Shown piece after piece: positions 1-7,677 of a stretch of 64,000 nt of DNA (position 1 is its first letter; every line of letters starts with the position of its first letter). Position numbers and translations under genes: made by a program. Source of the stretch: Hymenobacter piscis (lineage in GTDB: Bacteria; Bacteroidota; Bacteroidia; Cytophagales; Hymenobacteraceae); assembly GCF_018760735.1 (NCBI RefSeq), contig NZ_JAHHZN010000018.1, positions 24,615 to 88,614 on the forward strand, in the 5' to 3' direction. The notes under the pieces were generated by a model, which did not search any database, was not told the DNA's origin, and was given only the letters and a program-made list of their open reading frames with translations.

Positions 1-75
1 TTCGCTCATAAGAAAAAGGACTGAATGGCTGGGCGGCTATACGCAGCCTTGGGGGCGAGGTTGATAGCGCACCAG

Positions 76-897
76 CTAGTGCGCTACCTGTAGGCGCAGC
101 GTGGTGGGCCTGGCTGCGCTGGGAGCCTGCACGCGCAGCAGGTAGGCGCCATCGGGCAGGTCGGCTACCGGGACGATAAGCTGCGCAGCGGCCACCGGGT
201 ACGACTGCAGCCGCTGGCCCAGCTCGTTGCAGAGCGCCACCTGCCGGGCGCCTGCCGCCCCAAAATCTACGGTGGCCGTGGTCTGGGCGGGGTTGGGATA
301 GAGTTTCGGCCATGGCATAGGAGCCGCGGCCGCCGCGGCTGGCCTGGCTGCTGTCCTGACCTGCGGTACGGAAGCCAATCGGTACACGCTGAAGCTGTCG
401 ACTTCGGCGGCATAAAAGGCCCGGAGCTGCTGCCGGTCGAAGCGCAGGCGCAGACTGTCGCCGCTCAGGGCGCGGAACCGCACCAATGCAGGCCAGCGCC
501 CCTGTCGGGTGCCGTTACTCACGGCCAGCATCTGCGCATAGCCGCTGCCCAGCCCCTGCACCCGGCCGCGCCGGATGCGCACGGCATGCACCCAGCAGCC
601 GGAGTCCGGCCGTTCCTCTACCAGATAATACAGCCCCCGAAACCGAAACGCCCGGGCTGTGAACCACTCTTCTTGGACTGAGTCGCCGGCCAAGGAAAAG
701 GTGGTGAAGCCGGTGGCAGGATCAAACCGCAGGCGCAGCGCCAGGGTGTCCTGCTCGCCCAGCAACACCGGCGCCGGGCCCAGCACGCGGGCCATGTTCA
801 CGGCGCGCGGCAATGGGAAAGCATCAAACTCCGTGGTAGGAGCCTCGCAGCCGGTCAGCAGAGCCACCAGCAGAAACAATAGCAAAACTGGACGCAT
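76..897 (-). CDS. Lipoprotein with T9SS C-terminal sorting domain, function unknown
   Basis: 273 residues. The N-terminus is a hydrophobic signal ending in a lipobox (LLTGC, Cys17), so a lipidated exported protein is predicted. The middle (about 20-185) is beta-rich and not recognised. After an Ala-rich linker (about 186-196) the last 75 residues begin with LYPNPAQTTATVDFG and contain DLPDGAYLLRVQ, the pattern of a type A T9SS sorting domain. Having both a lipobox and a T9SS tail is odd, because T9SS cargo normally has a plain signal peptidase I signal. An 8-bp hairpin (TAGCGCAC/GTGCGCTA, 65-86) covers the stop codon. The gene is divergent from the glycosyltransferase pair. Export is well supported; function is unknown. 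Confidence 0.75.
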   Translation of the reverse strand: MRPVLLLFLLVALLTGCEAPTTEFDAFPLPRAVNMARVLGPAPVLLGEQDTLALRLRFDPATGFTTFSLAGDSVQEEWFTARAFRFRGLYYLVEERPDSGCWVHAVRIRRGRVQGLGSGYAQMLAVSNGTRQGRWPALVRFRALSGDSLRLRFDRQQLRAFYAAEVDSFSVYRLASVPQVRTAARPAAAAAAPMPWPKLYPNPAQTTATVDFGAAGARQVALCNELGQRLQSYPVAAAQLIVPVADLPDGAYLLRVQAPSAARPTTLRLQVAH

Positions 898-1002
898 AAC
901 GGGTTAGAGAAATAGGTGAAACGATATTCTTCATGCGGCTGCCCACCGCCAGGTAACCCACGGCCGCGGCCTCCCCGGCAAAACCCCGATATTTGCCGGC
1001 CT

Positions 1003-1764
1003 ATGCCAGCCGTTCCACTCTCCATCGTCATCATCACCTTCAACGAAGAAGTTAACATCGGCCGCTGCCTGGAGGCCGTGCGAGGCCTCTCCGACGATGT
1101 AGTGGTGGTGGACAGCTTCTCCACCGACCGCACCGTGGCCATCTGCCGGCAGCTGGGCGCCCGTGTGGTGCAGCATGCCTTCGAGGGCTACGTGCAGCAG
1201 AAAAACTACGCCACCGCCCAGGCCCGCCACGACTACGTGCTGCAGCTCGACGCCGACGAAGTGCTGACCGAAGAACTGCGCCAGAGCATCCGGCAGGCCA
1301 CCGCCAGCTGGCAGGGTGGGGGCTACACCCTGGCCCGCCTCACCAACTACTGCGGCAGCTGGGTGCGTCACGGCGGCTGGTATCCCGACCGCAAATTGCG
1401 CCTCTACGACCGGCGCCTGGGCCGCTGGGAAGGGTTGTTGCTGCACGAGCGGTACGAAATGCAACCCGGACAGCTGGTTTCCACTCTGCAGGGCGACGCC
1501 CTGCACTACTCCTACACGTCGGTGGAGCAGCATGTGCAGCAGCTCAACCGCTTCACCAGCATTGCCGCCGACGAGCTGTGGCTGCGCGGCCGCCGCCGCG
1601 TTACGCTGTTTCATTTGCTGCTCAAGCCCTGGTGGAAGTTTGTGCACGGCTATTTTTTCCGGCTGGGCTTCCTCGACGGGTTTGCCGGCCTGAGCATTGC
1701 CGTCATTTCGGCCTGGGGCGTATTTCTGAAGTTTGCCAAGCTGAAAACCAAAGCCGCCGCATGA
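1003..1764 (+). CDS. Family 2 glycosyltransferase (WaaE/KdtX-like)
   Basis: 253 residues from the ATG at 1003. An in-frame ATG at 916 would add 29 Pro/Arg-rich residues that do not look like protein, and the GT-A fold begins directly after 1003 (PLSIVIITFNEEVNIGRCL). Visible motifs are DSFSTDRT and the metal/nucleotide-binding LDADEVLTEEL, and the C-terminus carries a hydrophobic helix (FLDGFAGLSIAVISAWGVFL). Known: members transfer a sugar from a nucleotide donor to a lipopolysaccharide core or other surface glycan on the inner face of the membrane. The stop overlaps the next start (ATGA), which indicates coupled translation with the GT9 gene. The donor and acceptor sugars cannot be told from sequence. 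Confidence 0.88.
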   Translation: MPAVPLSIVIITFNEEVNIGRCLEAVRGLSDDVVVVDSFSTDRTVAICRQLGARVVQHAFEGYVQQKNYATAQARHDYVLQLDADEVLTEELRQSIRQATASWQGGGYTLARLTNYCGSWVRHGGWYPDRKLRLYDRRLGRWEGLLLHERYEMQPGQLVSTLQGDALHYSYTSVEQHVQQLNRFTSIAADELWLRGRRRVTLFHLLLKPWWKFVHGYFFRLGFLDGFAGLSIAVISAWGVFLKFAKLKTKAAA

Positions 1765-2804
1765 GTCGCACCTTTCTGATCAGCCGGACCGATGCCATCG
1801 GCGACGTGGTACTTACGCTGCCGGTGGCGGGCCGCCTGAAACAGCTGTATCCGGGCTGCCGGGTGCTGTTGCTGGGCCGCACCTACACTCAGGCCGTTGC
1901 CGACGCCTGCCCCTGGCTCGACGGCTTCCTCAACCTTGATGAGTTGCTGCCGCTGCCCGCCGCCGGCCAGCTAGCTGCCCTGCGCGCCACCGCCGCCGAC
2001 ACCATCCTGCACGTCTTCCCCCACAAAACGGTGGCCCGGCTGGCCCGCCAAGCCGGCATCCGGCACCGCGTAGGCACCCGCAGCCGCTGGTTTCACTGGC
2101 TTACCTGCAACCAGCTGGTGGCTCTCAGCCGCCGTCACTCGCCGCTGCACGAAGCCCAACTGAACCTGCAGCTGCTGCAGGGATTGGGGCCCGCCGATGC
2201 ACTCAGGCTGCCCGAAGTAGCACAATTAGTGCGGCTGCGGCCCGTTGTAGCGTTGCGGCCGGCTCTGCAGGAGCTGCTGGTGGCCCGTCAACCCGGTCAG
2301 CTCAACATCATTCTGCACCCACGCAGCCGCGGCAGTGCCCGCGAGTGGGGATTACCGCATTTCGGGGAGCTGGCCCGGCTGCTGCACCAGGCCGGGCACC
2401 GCGTTTTCATCACCGGTACTGCTGCCGAAGGCGAAGAGCTACGCGAATGGCTGCAGGAGCACCGGCCTTATCTGGCTGCCGACCTTACCGGGCAGTTAAC
2501 CCTGCCGGAGTTCCTGGCCTTTATTGCGGCCGCCGATGGGCTGGTAGCGGGTAGCACTGGCCCGCTCCACCTGGCGGCGGCGCTGGGCCGGCACGCGCTG
2601 GGGCTTTATCCCCCCATCCGTCCCATGCACCCCGGCCGCTGGGCACCGCTGGGGCCGCGCGCCGAGTACGTGGTGTTCGACCGGCCCGACTGCCAGGACT
2701 GCCGCCAACAGCCAGCGGCCTGCACCTGCATCAAGGCTTTGGCGCCGCTCCAGGTGCTGAGTCGGGTGCAGCAGTGGCGCCCCTTGCCGCTGCTGGCCCG
2801 ATAA
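1761..2804 (+). CDS. Family 9 glycosyltransferase (ADP-heptose:LPS heptosyltransferase-like)
   Basis: 347 residues starting MSRTFLISRTDAIGDVVLTL, the typical N-terminus of GT9 heptosyltransferases (R-x-D-AIGDVVL). The C-terminal nucleotide-binding half shows HPRSRGSAREWG and VAGSTGPLHLAAALG, matching the family's GSTGPLHLA signature. Near the end is a Cys cluster (DCQDCRQQPAACTC) seen in many Bacteroidota members. The start overlaps the upstream GT2 stop by 4 bases, so the two form one unit, probably for LPS inner-core or a related surface glycan. The exact sugar is not decidable here. Confidence 0.88.
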   Translation: MSRTFLISRTDAIGDVVLTLPVAGRLKQLYPGCRVLLLGRTYTQAVADACPWLDGFLNLDELLPLPAAGQLAALRATAADTILHVFPHKTVARLARQAGIRHRVGTRSRWFHWLTCNQLVALSRRHSPLHEAQLNLQLLQGLGPADALRLPEVAQLVRLRPVVALRPALQELLVARQPGQLNIILHPRSRGSAREWGLPHFGELARLLHQAGHRVFITGTAAEGEELREWLQEHRPYLAADLTGQLTLPEFLAFIAAADGLVAGSTGPLHLAAALGRHALGLYPPIRPMHPGRWAPLGPRAEYVVFDRPDCQDCRQQPAACTCIKALAPLQVLSRVQQWRPLPLLAR

Positions 2805-3291
2805 ACAACGTTGCCTGCTGCGCCCCTTCCTTCCGATCTTGGTTCTTATTCCGGCTGTTCTTCAGGCCCCTGCCGGACTGGGCGGCAGAAGCAGGAGGGT
2901 TACGGGGCGTTTGCACCCATTGCTGTAAGACCGGGTGCTGGTGCCGGCCAACTGAGGCATGGTTCAATGCCGCCATCCGCTGGCAGGAGAGGGGGATGAA
3001 ACGGTTGGATGCGTGGCGGTCAGCATCACTGGCTTATTGGTACAACCCAGCCAGCAACAGAACCCGTACGTATATCAATTCCTGCTAATACACGCTCTCC
3101 CTGTGTTCGTGGATTCGCTGCCGGAGCCTCAAATGGACTACATCCTGTTCATGTTCCCGGATAGCTTCCCCGCGGCTGCGACGGAGCGGCCGCCACGAGC
3201 CCGGAAAACCTTCTTTTCCCGGTGCGGTATAAGCAGTACATTTGTCTAACAGCGGTATTTTTTTAATATTCAGCCGCAATTTACAGCGTTC
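2805..3291 (+). other. Gene-free interval before the ECF sigma gene
   Basis: 487 bp between the GT9 gene and the sigma factor. Short open frames are present on both strands, but none has a convincing start context, signal or recognisable motif. The only clear signal is the promoter near its right end (3214-3244). I see no tRNA, strong terminator or IS remnant. Confidence 0.5.
3214..3244 (+). promoter_or_regulatory. Promoter of the ECF sigma/anti-sigma genes
   Basis: TACATTTG at 3237-3244 is an exact match to the Bacteroidota -7 box TAnnTTTG. A TTTT run (3214-3217) sits 19 bp upstream in the -33 position. The start codon is 47 bp downstream. Confidence 0.7.
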
Positions 3292-3930
3292 ATGAGCGAT
3301 TCTCCCGAGCGGGTGCCCAAACTGAGCAAAGAGGAAAAAGACCGGCGCTTTCAGGCCGAGTTAATGCCCGTGCTCGACCCCCTGTACAACTTTGCCTTCC
3401 GCCTCACTCTCGATGAAGATGATGCAAATGACTTGGTGCAGGAAACTTATCTGAAAGCATATCGCTTCTTTGAGTACTTCGAACAAGGAACAAACGCCAA
3501 AGCGTGGCTGTTTCGCATCCTGAAAAATTCGTTCATCAACGATTTCCGCAAGAAAAGTAAGCAGCCCGCCAAGGTTGACTACAGCGAAATCGAAGGATAC
3601 TACAACTCGGAGGAAGTAGAAGCTGACAGCGATGCGGGTACTACCTCTTCCGACATGCGGCAACAGGCCGTACGTGACCTCATCGGTGATGAAGTAGCGC
3701 GAGCCCTGAATTCGCTGCCCGTGGATTTCCGCACGGTTATTATCCTCTGTGACCTGGAAGGGTTCACCTACGAGGAGATGGCCAAGGTGCTGGACATCCC
3801 CATCGGAACGGTGCGCTCCCGCTTGCACCGGGCACGTAATTTCCTAAAAGAGAAACTGGAAAAGTACGCCAAGTCAATGGGGTACGGTGCCAACGGTGCC
3901 GGGCCCGACGAAGACGAAGACCTCACCTAA
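3292..3930 (+). CDS. ECF-type RNA polymerase sigma factor
   Basis: 212 residues. Region 2 is clear at about 24-90 (LYNFAFRLTLDEDDANDLVQ, ending WLFRILKNSFINDFRKK), followed by a variable acidic linker. Region 4 lies at about 140-190 (LPVDFRTVIILCDLEGFTYE, then IPIGTVRSRLHRARNFL), the helix-turn-helix that reads the -35 element. The next gene encodes a zinc-type anti-sigma protein, as usual for stress-responsive ECF pairs. It has its own TAnnTTTG promoter, so basal expression probably uses the housekeeping sigma. The stress signal cannot be read from sequence. Confidence 0.93.
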   Translation: MSDSPERVPKLSKEEKDRRFQAELMPVLDPLYNFAFRLTLDEDDANDLVQETYLKAYRFFEYFEQGTNAKAWLFRILKNSFINDFRKKSKQPAKVDYSEIEGYYNSEEVEADSDAGTTSSDMRQQAVRDLIGDEVARALNSLPVDFRTVIILCDLEGFTYEEMAKVLDIPIGTVRSRLHRARNFLKEKLEKYAKSMGYGANGAGPDEDEDLT

Positions 3931-3971
3931 CTGCAGCCTGCAATTACTCCTCTCAACGCCAAGCACCCGCT

Positions 3972-4259
3972 ATGGAACGTACTTCTACTACACCAACTAA
4001 CCAGAGCGAAGCCCCTCTCAACGGGCCCGACTGTGAACGCGTGAATACGATTCTTGACCAAATTATTGTGGGGCAGGACCCCACGGCAGAGGATGAAGAT
4101 TACTTCATGAATCATGCCGAAGATTGTTCTCCCTGCTTCGACAGCATTGAAAAGCAGAACATCTTCATCGACTTTCTGGCCCAGCATGTAGGCCGCAAAG
4201 GAGCCCCGGCGAAGCTTTCCCACACGATTCTTGCGAAACTTCAGGCAGAAATGGCCTAA
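3972..4259 (+). CDS. Small zinc anti-sigma factor (ZAS-like)
   Basis: 95 residues, no membrane segment, 41 bp after the sigma gene. It holds HAEDCSPC, which fits the H-x3-C-x2-C zinc anti-sigma motif, plus an upstream Cys (GPDCERVN), giving a possible four-ligand zinc site. Known: soluble ZAS proteins bind their ECF sigma and release it when the zinc thiols are oxidised. Inferred: it holds the 3292-3930 sigma inactive and may sense redox or envelope stress. The stop codon TAA forms part of the -7 box assigned to gmk. Confidence 0.75.
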   Translation: MERTSTTPTNQSEAPLNGPDCERVNTILDQIIVGQDPTAEDEDYFMNHAEDCSPCFDSIEKQNIFIDFLAQHVGRKGAPAKLSHTILAKLQAEMA

Positions 4260-4264
4260 TTTTG
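4257..4264 (+). promoter_or_regulatory. -7 box for gmk, overlapping the previous stop codon
   Basis: TAATTTTG is an exact TAnnTTTG match whose first bases are the anti-sigma stop codon. The gmk ATG is only 4 bp beyond it, so a transcript from here would have almost no leader. A TTG at 4231-4233 is 23 bp upstream, slightly far for a -33 box. Confidence 0.5.
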
Positions 4265-4268
4265 CCCC

Positions 4269-4853
4269 ATGCAGGGTAAAATCATCGCCTTTTCCGCTCC
4301 TTCTGGAGCAGGTAAAACCACCATTGTTCATCGGTTGCTGGAACGGATTCCGGAGCTAAGCTTCTCTATTTCAGCCTGTACGCGTGACAAACGCGGCCGT
4401 ACCGAGGCCAACGGCAAGGACTACTACTTCATCTCCGTACAGGAGTTTCAGGAGAAAATCCGCCACGACGAATTCGTGGAATGGGAGGAAGTGTATGAGG
4501 GGGCATTCTACGGTACGCTCAAGTCGGAGGTAGAACGCATCTGGGACAGTGAGCACCATGCCGTGCTGGATGTGGATGTGAAGGGTGGCCTCAGCATCAA
4601 GGAGTTTTACAAGGACCGGGCTCTGGCCGTGTTCGTGAAGCCTCCGTCGCTGGAAGTGCTGGAACAGCGTCTGCGTAAGCGCGCCACCGACTCGGAGGCC
4701 AGCATCTCAGCCCGGATTTACAAGGCCAATTTCGAGCTTACCTTCGAAGACCGCTTCGATGTGGTTATCGTGAACGATGACCTTGAACGGGCTCTGGACG
4801 AAGCTGAAAAGCTGGTTCGAGCGTTCATCAGACCAGAATCCGGTATTCTATGA
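4269..4853 (+). CDS. gmk: Guanylate kinase
   Basis: 194 residues, close to the usual 190-210. The P-loop is SAPSGAGKTTIVHRL near the N-terminus. The GMP-binding region carries SACTRDKRGRTEANGKDYYF, EFVEWEEVYEGAFYGT and DVDVKGGLSIK. It phosphorylates GMP to GDP with ATP, an essential step of guanine nucleotide supply. The stop overlaps the nadD start (ATGA), so the two are translationally coupled. It follows the sigma/anti-sigma pair and may be read from there as well as from the close promoter at 4257. Confidence 0.97.
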   Translation: MQGKIIAFSAPSGAGKTTIVHRLLERIPELSFSISACTRDKRGRTEANGKDYYFISVQEFQEKIRHDEFVEWEEVYEGAFYGTLKSEVERIWDSEHHAVLDVDVKGGLSIKEFYKDRALAVFVKPPSLEVLEQRLRKRATDSEASISARIYKANFELTFEDRFDVVIVNDDLERALDEAEKLVRAFIRPESGIL

Positions 4854-5449
4854 GCAGCCCTGCTTCCGTCCGTTCCGGCCGGAAAGTGGGGCTGCTTTTT
4901 GGTTCCTTCAATCCGGTGCATACCGGCCACCTGATTCTGGCCAATTTCATGGCCACCCATACTGATCTGGCGGAAGTCTGGCTAGTGGTTTCGCCCCAAA
5001 GTCCGTTTAAAGTGGGGCAGAAGCTGCTGGCCGAACAACTGCGCCTGGATCTGGTGCAGCGTGCCATTGCCGGCAATGACCGGCTGCGGGCCCTCGACGT
5101 GGAGTTTTCCCTGCCCCAGCCCAGCTACACCATCGATACCCTGGAACTGCTGCGGGCCCGGTATCCGGCGTACCAGTTCGTACTCCTGATGGGCGGCGAT
5201 AACCTGCCGGGACTGTCGGGTTGGAAAGCGGCGAACCGCATTCTGGCTGAATTTGAAGTGTACGTATACCCTCGCCCGGGCTATGAGCTGCCCGCGCCAT
5301 TGCCGCCGGCCGTGCGGGTAGTGGAGGCGCCACTGCTGGATATTTCGGCTACTTTTCTGCGGCAGTGTCTGCACCAGGGCCGCTCCATCCGCTACTTGGT
5401 GCCCGAAGCCGTGGAGGACCGAATCCGGGATCAAGGCTATTACCGCTGA
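4850..5449 (+). CDS. nadD: Nicotinate-nucleotide adenylyltransferase
   Basis: 199 residues. The N-terminal nucleotidyltransferase motif is GLLFGSFNPVHTGHLILAN (the GxFxPxHxGH signature), with SPQSPFK, MGGDNLPGLSGW, and ISATFLRQCLHQGRSIRYLV, the family's ISST-R motif region. It adenylates nicotinate mononucleotide to deamido-NAD in NAD synthesis. The 4-base overlap with gmk and the strong hairpin 27 bp after the stop mark it as the last gene of this unit. Confidence 0.96.
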   Translation: MSSPASVRSGRKVGLLFGSFNPVHTGHLILANFMATHTDLAEVWLVVSPQSPFKVGQKLLAEQLRLDLVQRAIAGNDRLRALDVEFSLPQPSYTIDTLELLRARYPAYQFVLLMGGDNLPGLSGWKAANRILAEFEVYVYPRPGYELPAPLPPAVRVVEAPLLDISATFLRQCLHQGRSIRYLVPEAVEDRIRDQGYYR

Positions 5450-5476
5450 TTTTTTAGCAGCAGAACAGCAAATGAG

Positions 5477-5542
5477 AAGAGGTGCGATGCTCCCGCTGGT
5501 GACCGGTAAGACCGGGTCGCCAGCGGGAGCATCGCACCTCTT
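5477..5542. terminator. Bidirectional terminator between nadD and frr
   Basis: A perfect 23-bp inverted repeat (5477-5499 and 5520-5542) with a 20-base spacer that can extend the stem (GACCGGT/ACCGGGTC). It lies between two convergent genes, and T runs follow on both strands, stronger on the plus strand. Confidence 0.85.
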
Positions 5543-5568
5543 TTCGCGTGGTATTCGGGGCTGAAAAA

Positions 5569-6132
5569 TCAGATAGTCATGATTTCGGATTCCTTCTTGC
5601 CGAGCAGCTCGTCTACCTTGCTGATGTAGGTGTCGGTGAACTTCTGCACCTTGGCCTCTGCGTCCTTCACGGCATCCTCGGAGGCCCCTTCCTTCTGGAG
5701 CTTGCGCAACGACTCGTTCACATCCTTGCGGATGCCTCGGATGCGCACTTTGCCGTTCTCGGATTCTGCCTTGGCCTGTTTCACCAGATCACGCCGACGC
5801 TCCTCCGTCATGGGCGGAATGTTCAGGCGTACCCCTTCCGCATCCGACTGGGGGTTGAGGCCTAGGTCACTGTTTTTAATGGCCTTGGCAATCTCGCTGA
5901 TCATGTTCTTTTCCCAGGGCTTAATGAACAGCGTACGGGCATCGGGAGCAGCAACGTTGGCCACGTTTCCGATGGGCGTGGGGGTGCCGTAGTAGTCCAC
6001 CCGCAGGGAGTCGAGCATGGCCGGGGAGGCTTTGCCGGCGCGGATGCGCGCAAATTCCACTTGCGTGTGGTCGAGGGCTTTGCCCATCGACTCCTCGGCC
6101 TCGTCCAGGTAAAACTTGATTTCTTCGTCCAC
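5569..6132 (-). CDS. frr: Ribosome recycling factor
   Basis: 187 residues, the standard RRF length. It begins MDEEIKFYLDEAEESMGKAL and contains RAGKASPAMLDSLRVDYYGT, PDARTLFIKPWEK and LNIPPMTEERRRDLVKQAK, all diagnostic. It splits post-termination 70S ribosomes together with EF-G, whose gene fusA is also in this window. It follows pyrH by 58 bp on the same strand, the classical pyrH-frr pairing, and ends at the shared terminator. Confidence 0.98.
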   Translation of the reverse strand: MDEEIKFYLDEAEESMGKALDHTQVEFARIRAGKASPAMLDSLRVDYYGTPTPIGNVANVAAPDARTLFIKPWEKNMISEIAKAIKNSDLGLNPQSDAEGVRLNIPPMTEERRRDLVKQAKAESENGKVRIRGIRKDVNESLRKLQKEGASEDAVKDAEAKVQKFTDTYISKVDELLGKKESEIMTI

Positions 6133-6190
6133 TTCTGAAAGGTTACGTGTTGAAAACTAAAGGTTTTGGTGTTGTAGGAACCGGCCCCGG

Positions 6191-6961
6191 CTAGCGGGCA
6201 CTGCCCGTGGCGGGCTGCAGGCTGGGGGAAGCCGTAGCGGCATCATCGGTGGGGTGCATGCTCACCAGCGTACCGATGCTTTCCCCGCTGAGCAGGCGCT
6301 GGAGGTTGCCATCCGTGTTCATATCGAACACGATGATGGGCAGGTTATTCTCCTTGCACAGGGTGAAGGCCGTCATGTCCATCACGTTGAGGTTTTTGGC
6401 CATCACCTCGTCGAAGGTAATGTTGGAGAAGCGCACGGCTTCCGGGTCTTTCTCGGGGTCGGCGGTGTAAATGCCGTCTACGCGGGTGCCCTTCAGCACC
6501 ACGTCGGCTTCAATCTCTATGGCGCGCAGGGAGGCGGCGGAGTCGGTGGTGAAGTAAGGCGAGCCAATTCCGGCCCCGAAGATAACCACGCGGCCTTTTT
6601 CGAGGTGGCGCATGGCCCGGCGACGGATATAAGGCTCGCAGACCTGCTGAATGGTGAGGCCCGAGAGCAGGCGGGTTTTTACGCCCAGCTTCTCCAGGGC
6701 GCTCTGCAGGGCCATGGAGTTGATAACGGTGGCCAGCATGCCCATGTAGTCGCCCTGCACGCGGTCGAGGCCGAAGGCTTCGGCCTGTACGCCGCGGTAG
6801 ATGTTACCTCCCCCGATTACCACGGCCACCTGCGTTCCGGTGGCGGCCGCTACTTTGATTTCTTCGGCGTACTGCATGAGGCGCGAGGCATCAATGCCAT
6901 ACTGTTGCTGGCCCATCAGGGCCTCGCCGCTCAGTTTCAGCAGAATTCGGTTGTATTTCAA
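6191..6961 (-). CDS. pyrH: UMP kinase, probably with a TTG start
   Basis: 256 residues when started at the TTG at 6961, which gives MKYNRILLKLSGEALMGQQQ, the usual N-terminus of this family. An upstream in-frame ATG at 7027 would add 22 residues (MAPGTRLRPSYVPTRS...) that have no family counterpart. Motifs: KLSGEAL for phosphate binding, VIGGGNIYRG, and GTGNPYFTTDSA-like GIGSPYFTTDSAA. It makes UDP from UMP and is regulated by GTP and UTP in relatives. The tail after the core (ATASPSLQPATGSAR) is an unusual low-complexity extension. It sits between a biotin carrier gene and frr on the minus strand. Confidence 0.95.
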   Translation of the reverse strand: MKYNRILLKLSGEALMGQQQYGIDASRLMQYAEEIKVAAATGTQVAVVIGGGNIYRGVQAEAFGLDRVQGDYMGMLATVINSMALQSALEKLGVKTRLLSGLTIQQVCEPYIRRRAMRHLEKGRVVIFGAGIGSPYFTTDSAASLRAIEIEADVVLKGTRVDGIYTADPEKDPEAVRFSNITFDEVMAKNLNVMDMTAFTLCKENNLPIIVFDMNTDGNLQRLLSGESIGTLVSMHPTDDAATASPSLQPATGSAR

Positions 6962-7068
6962 AACGAGAGGGTTAAGCGTGGAACGCGTTGGTACGTAGGA
7001 AGGCCGTAAGCGGGTCCCGGGGGCCAAACCGCCGGGTGCCCGTTACGGCCCGGGCAAACAAAAAAGGA

Positions 7069-7578
7069 CTAGCTGAACTGAATCAGCACCTGTCCTTTGG
7101 TGACGTTGTCGCGCAGGGCCACCTTGATGGCGGCTACCGTGCCTTCGCCGGGCGCTTTGAGGATGTTCTCCATTTTCATGGCTTCGAGCACCAGCAGCGG
7201 GTCGCCCTTCTGCACCGTCTGGCCCACCGCCACCCGGATATCCACAATCAGGCCCGGCATAGGGGCTTTGAGTTCGTTAACCTTGGTGCTGACCGCTGCG
7301 CTCATGCCCAGCTTGTCGAGTAGCAGGTCGAAACGGTCCTTGGCCTGGAGTTCCAGGCGCTGTCCGTTGAGCTGAAGCACCATGGTTTTGGCGGTGTAAT
7401 CGGCCTCCAGCAACTGCGCCGAGTAAGAGCGGCCCTGGTAGAGCAGGTGGTAGCGGTTGTTGCCCAGGGCCGCCAGATCCCACTCGAAGGGCTGGCCGTT
7501 AAGGGTAGTCACGCCGTTGGGGTGATAGTCAACCTCCCAGACGTGTTCGGGAGCGGCGGCAGTACGGACCTGGAGCAT
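7069..7578 (-). CDS. Biotin carboxyl carrier protein (acyl-CoA carboxylase subunit)
   Basis: 169 residues. The C-terminal 70 residues form a biotinyl domain: ELKAPMPGLIVDIRVAVGQ, then the biotin-attachment motif LEAMKMENILKAP, ending VTKGQVLIQFS. The N-terminal part (about 1-90) is beta-rich and resembles the linker domain in propionyl/methylmalonyl-CoA carboxylase carriers of Bacteroidota, rather than the Ala/Pro-rich linker of AccB. No carboxylase or carboxyltransferase gene is next to it. A near match to the -7 box (TATCTTTA, 7613-7620, minus strand) lies upstream. Whether it serves acetyl- or propionyl-CoA carboxylase is open. Confidence 0.85.
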   Translation of the reverse strand: MLQVRTAAAPEHVWEVDYHPNGVTTLNGQPFEWDLAALGNNRYHLLYQGRSYSAQLLEADYTAKTMVLQLNGQRLELQAKDRFDLLLDKLGMSAAVSTKVNELKAPMPGLIVDIRVAVGQTVQKGDPLLVLEAMKMENILKAPGEGTVAAIKVALRDNVTKGQVLIQFS

Positions 7579-7677
7579 GGGCAGAAGGGCAGGGGTGGGG
7601 CGGAAAAGGGCTTAAAGATAGGCCAATTCTGAAATAAATTCGGAACTTGACCCTCCAATATCCTTGTACTACTCGGC

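Noticed and set aside
916..1002. N-terminal extension of the GT2 enzyme from the ATG at 916
   Set aside because: The added residues are Pro/Arg-rich and not part of the GT-A fold; the ATG at 1003 starts directly before the first beta strand.
2774..3088. Open frame overlapping the end of the GT9 gene
   Set aside because: It overlaps a well-supported gene, lacks recognisable features and runs into unstructured intergenic sequence.
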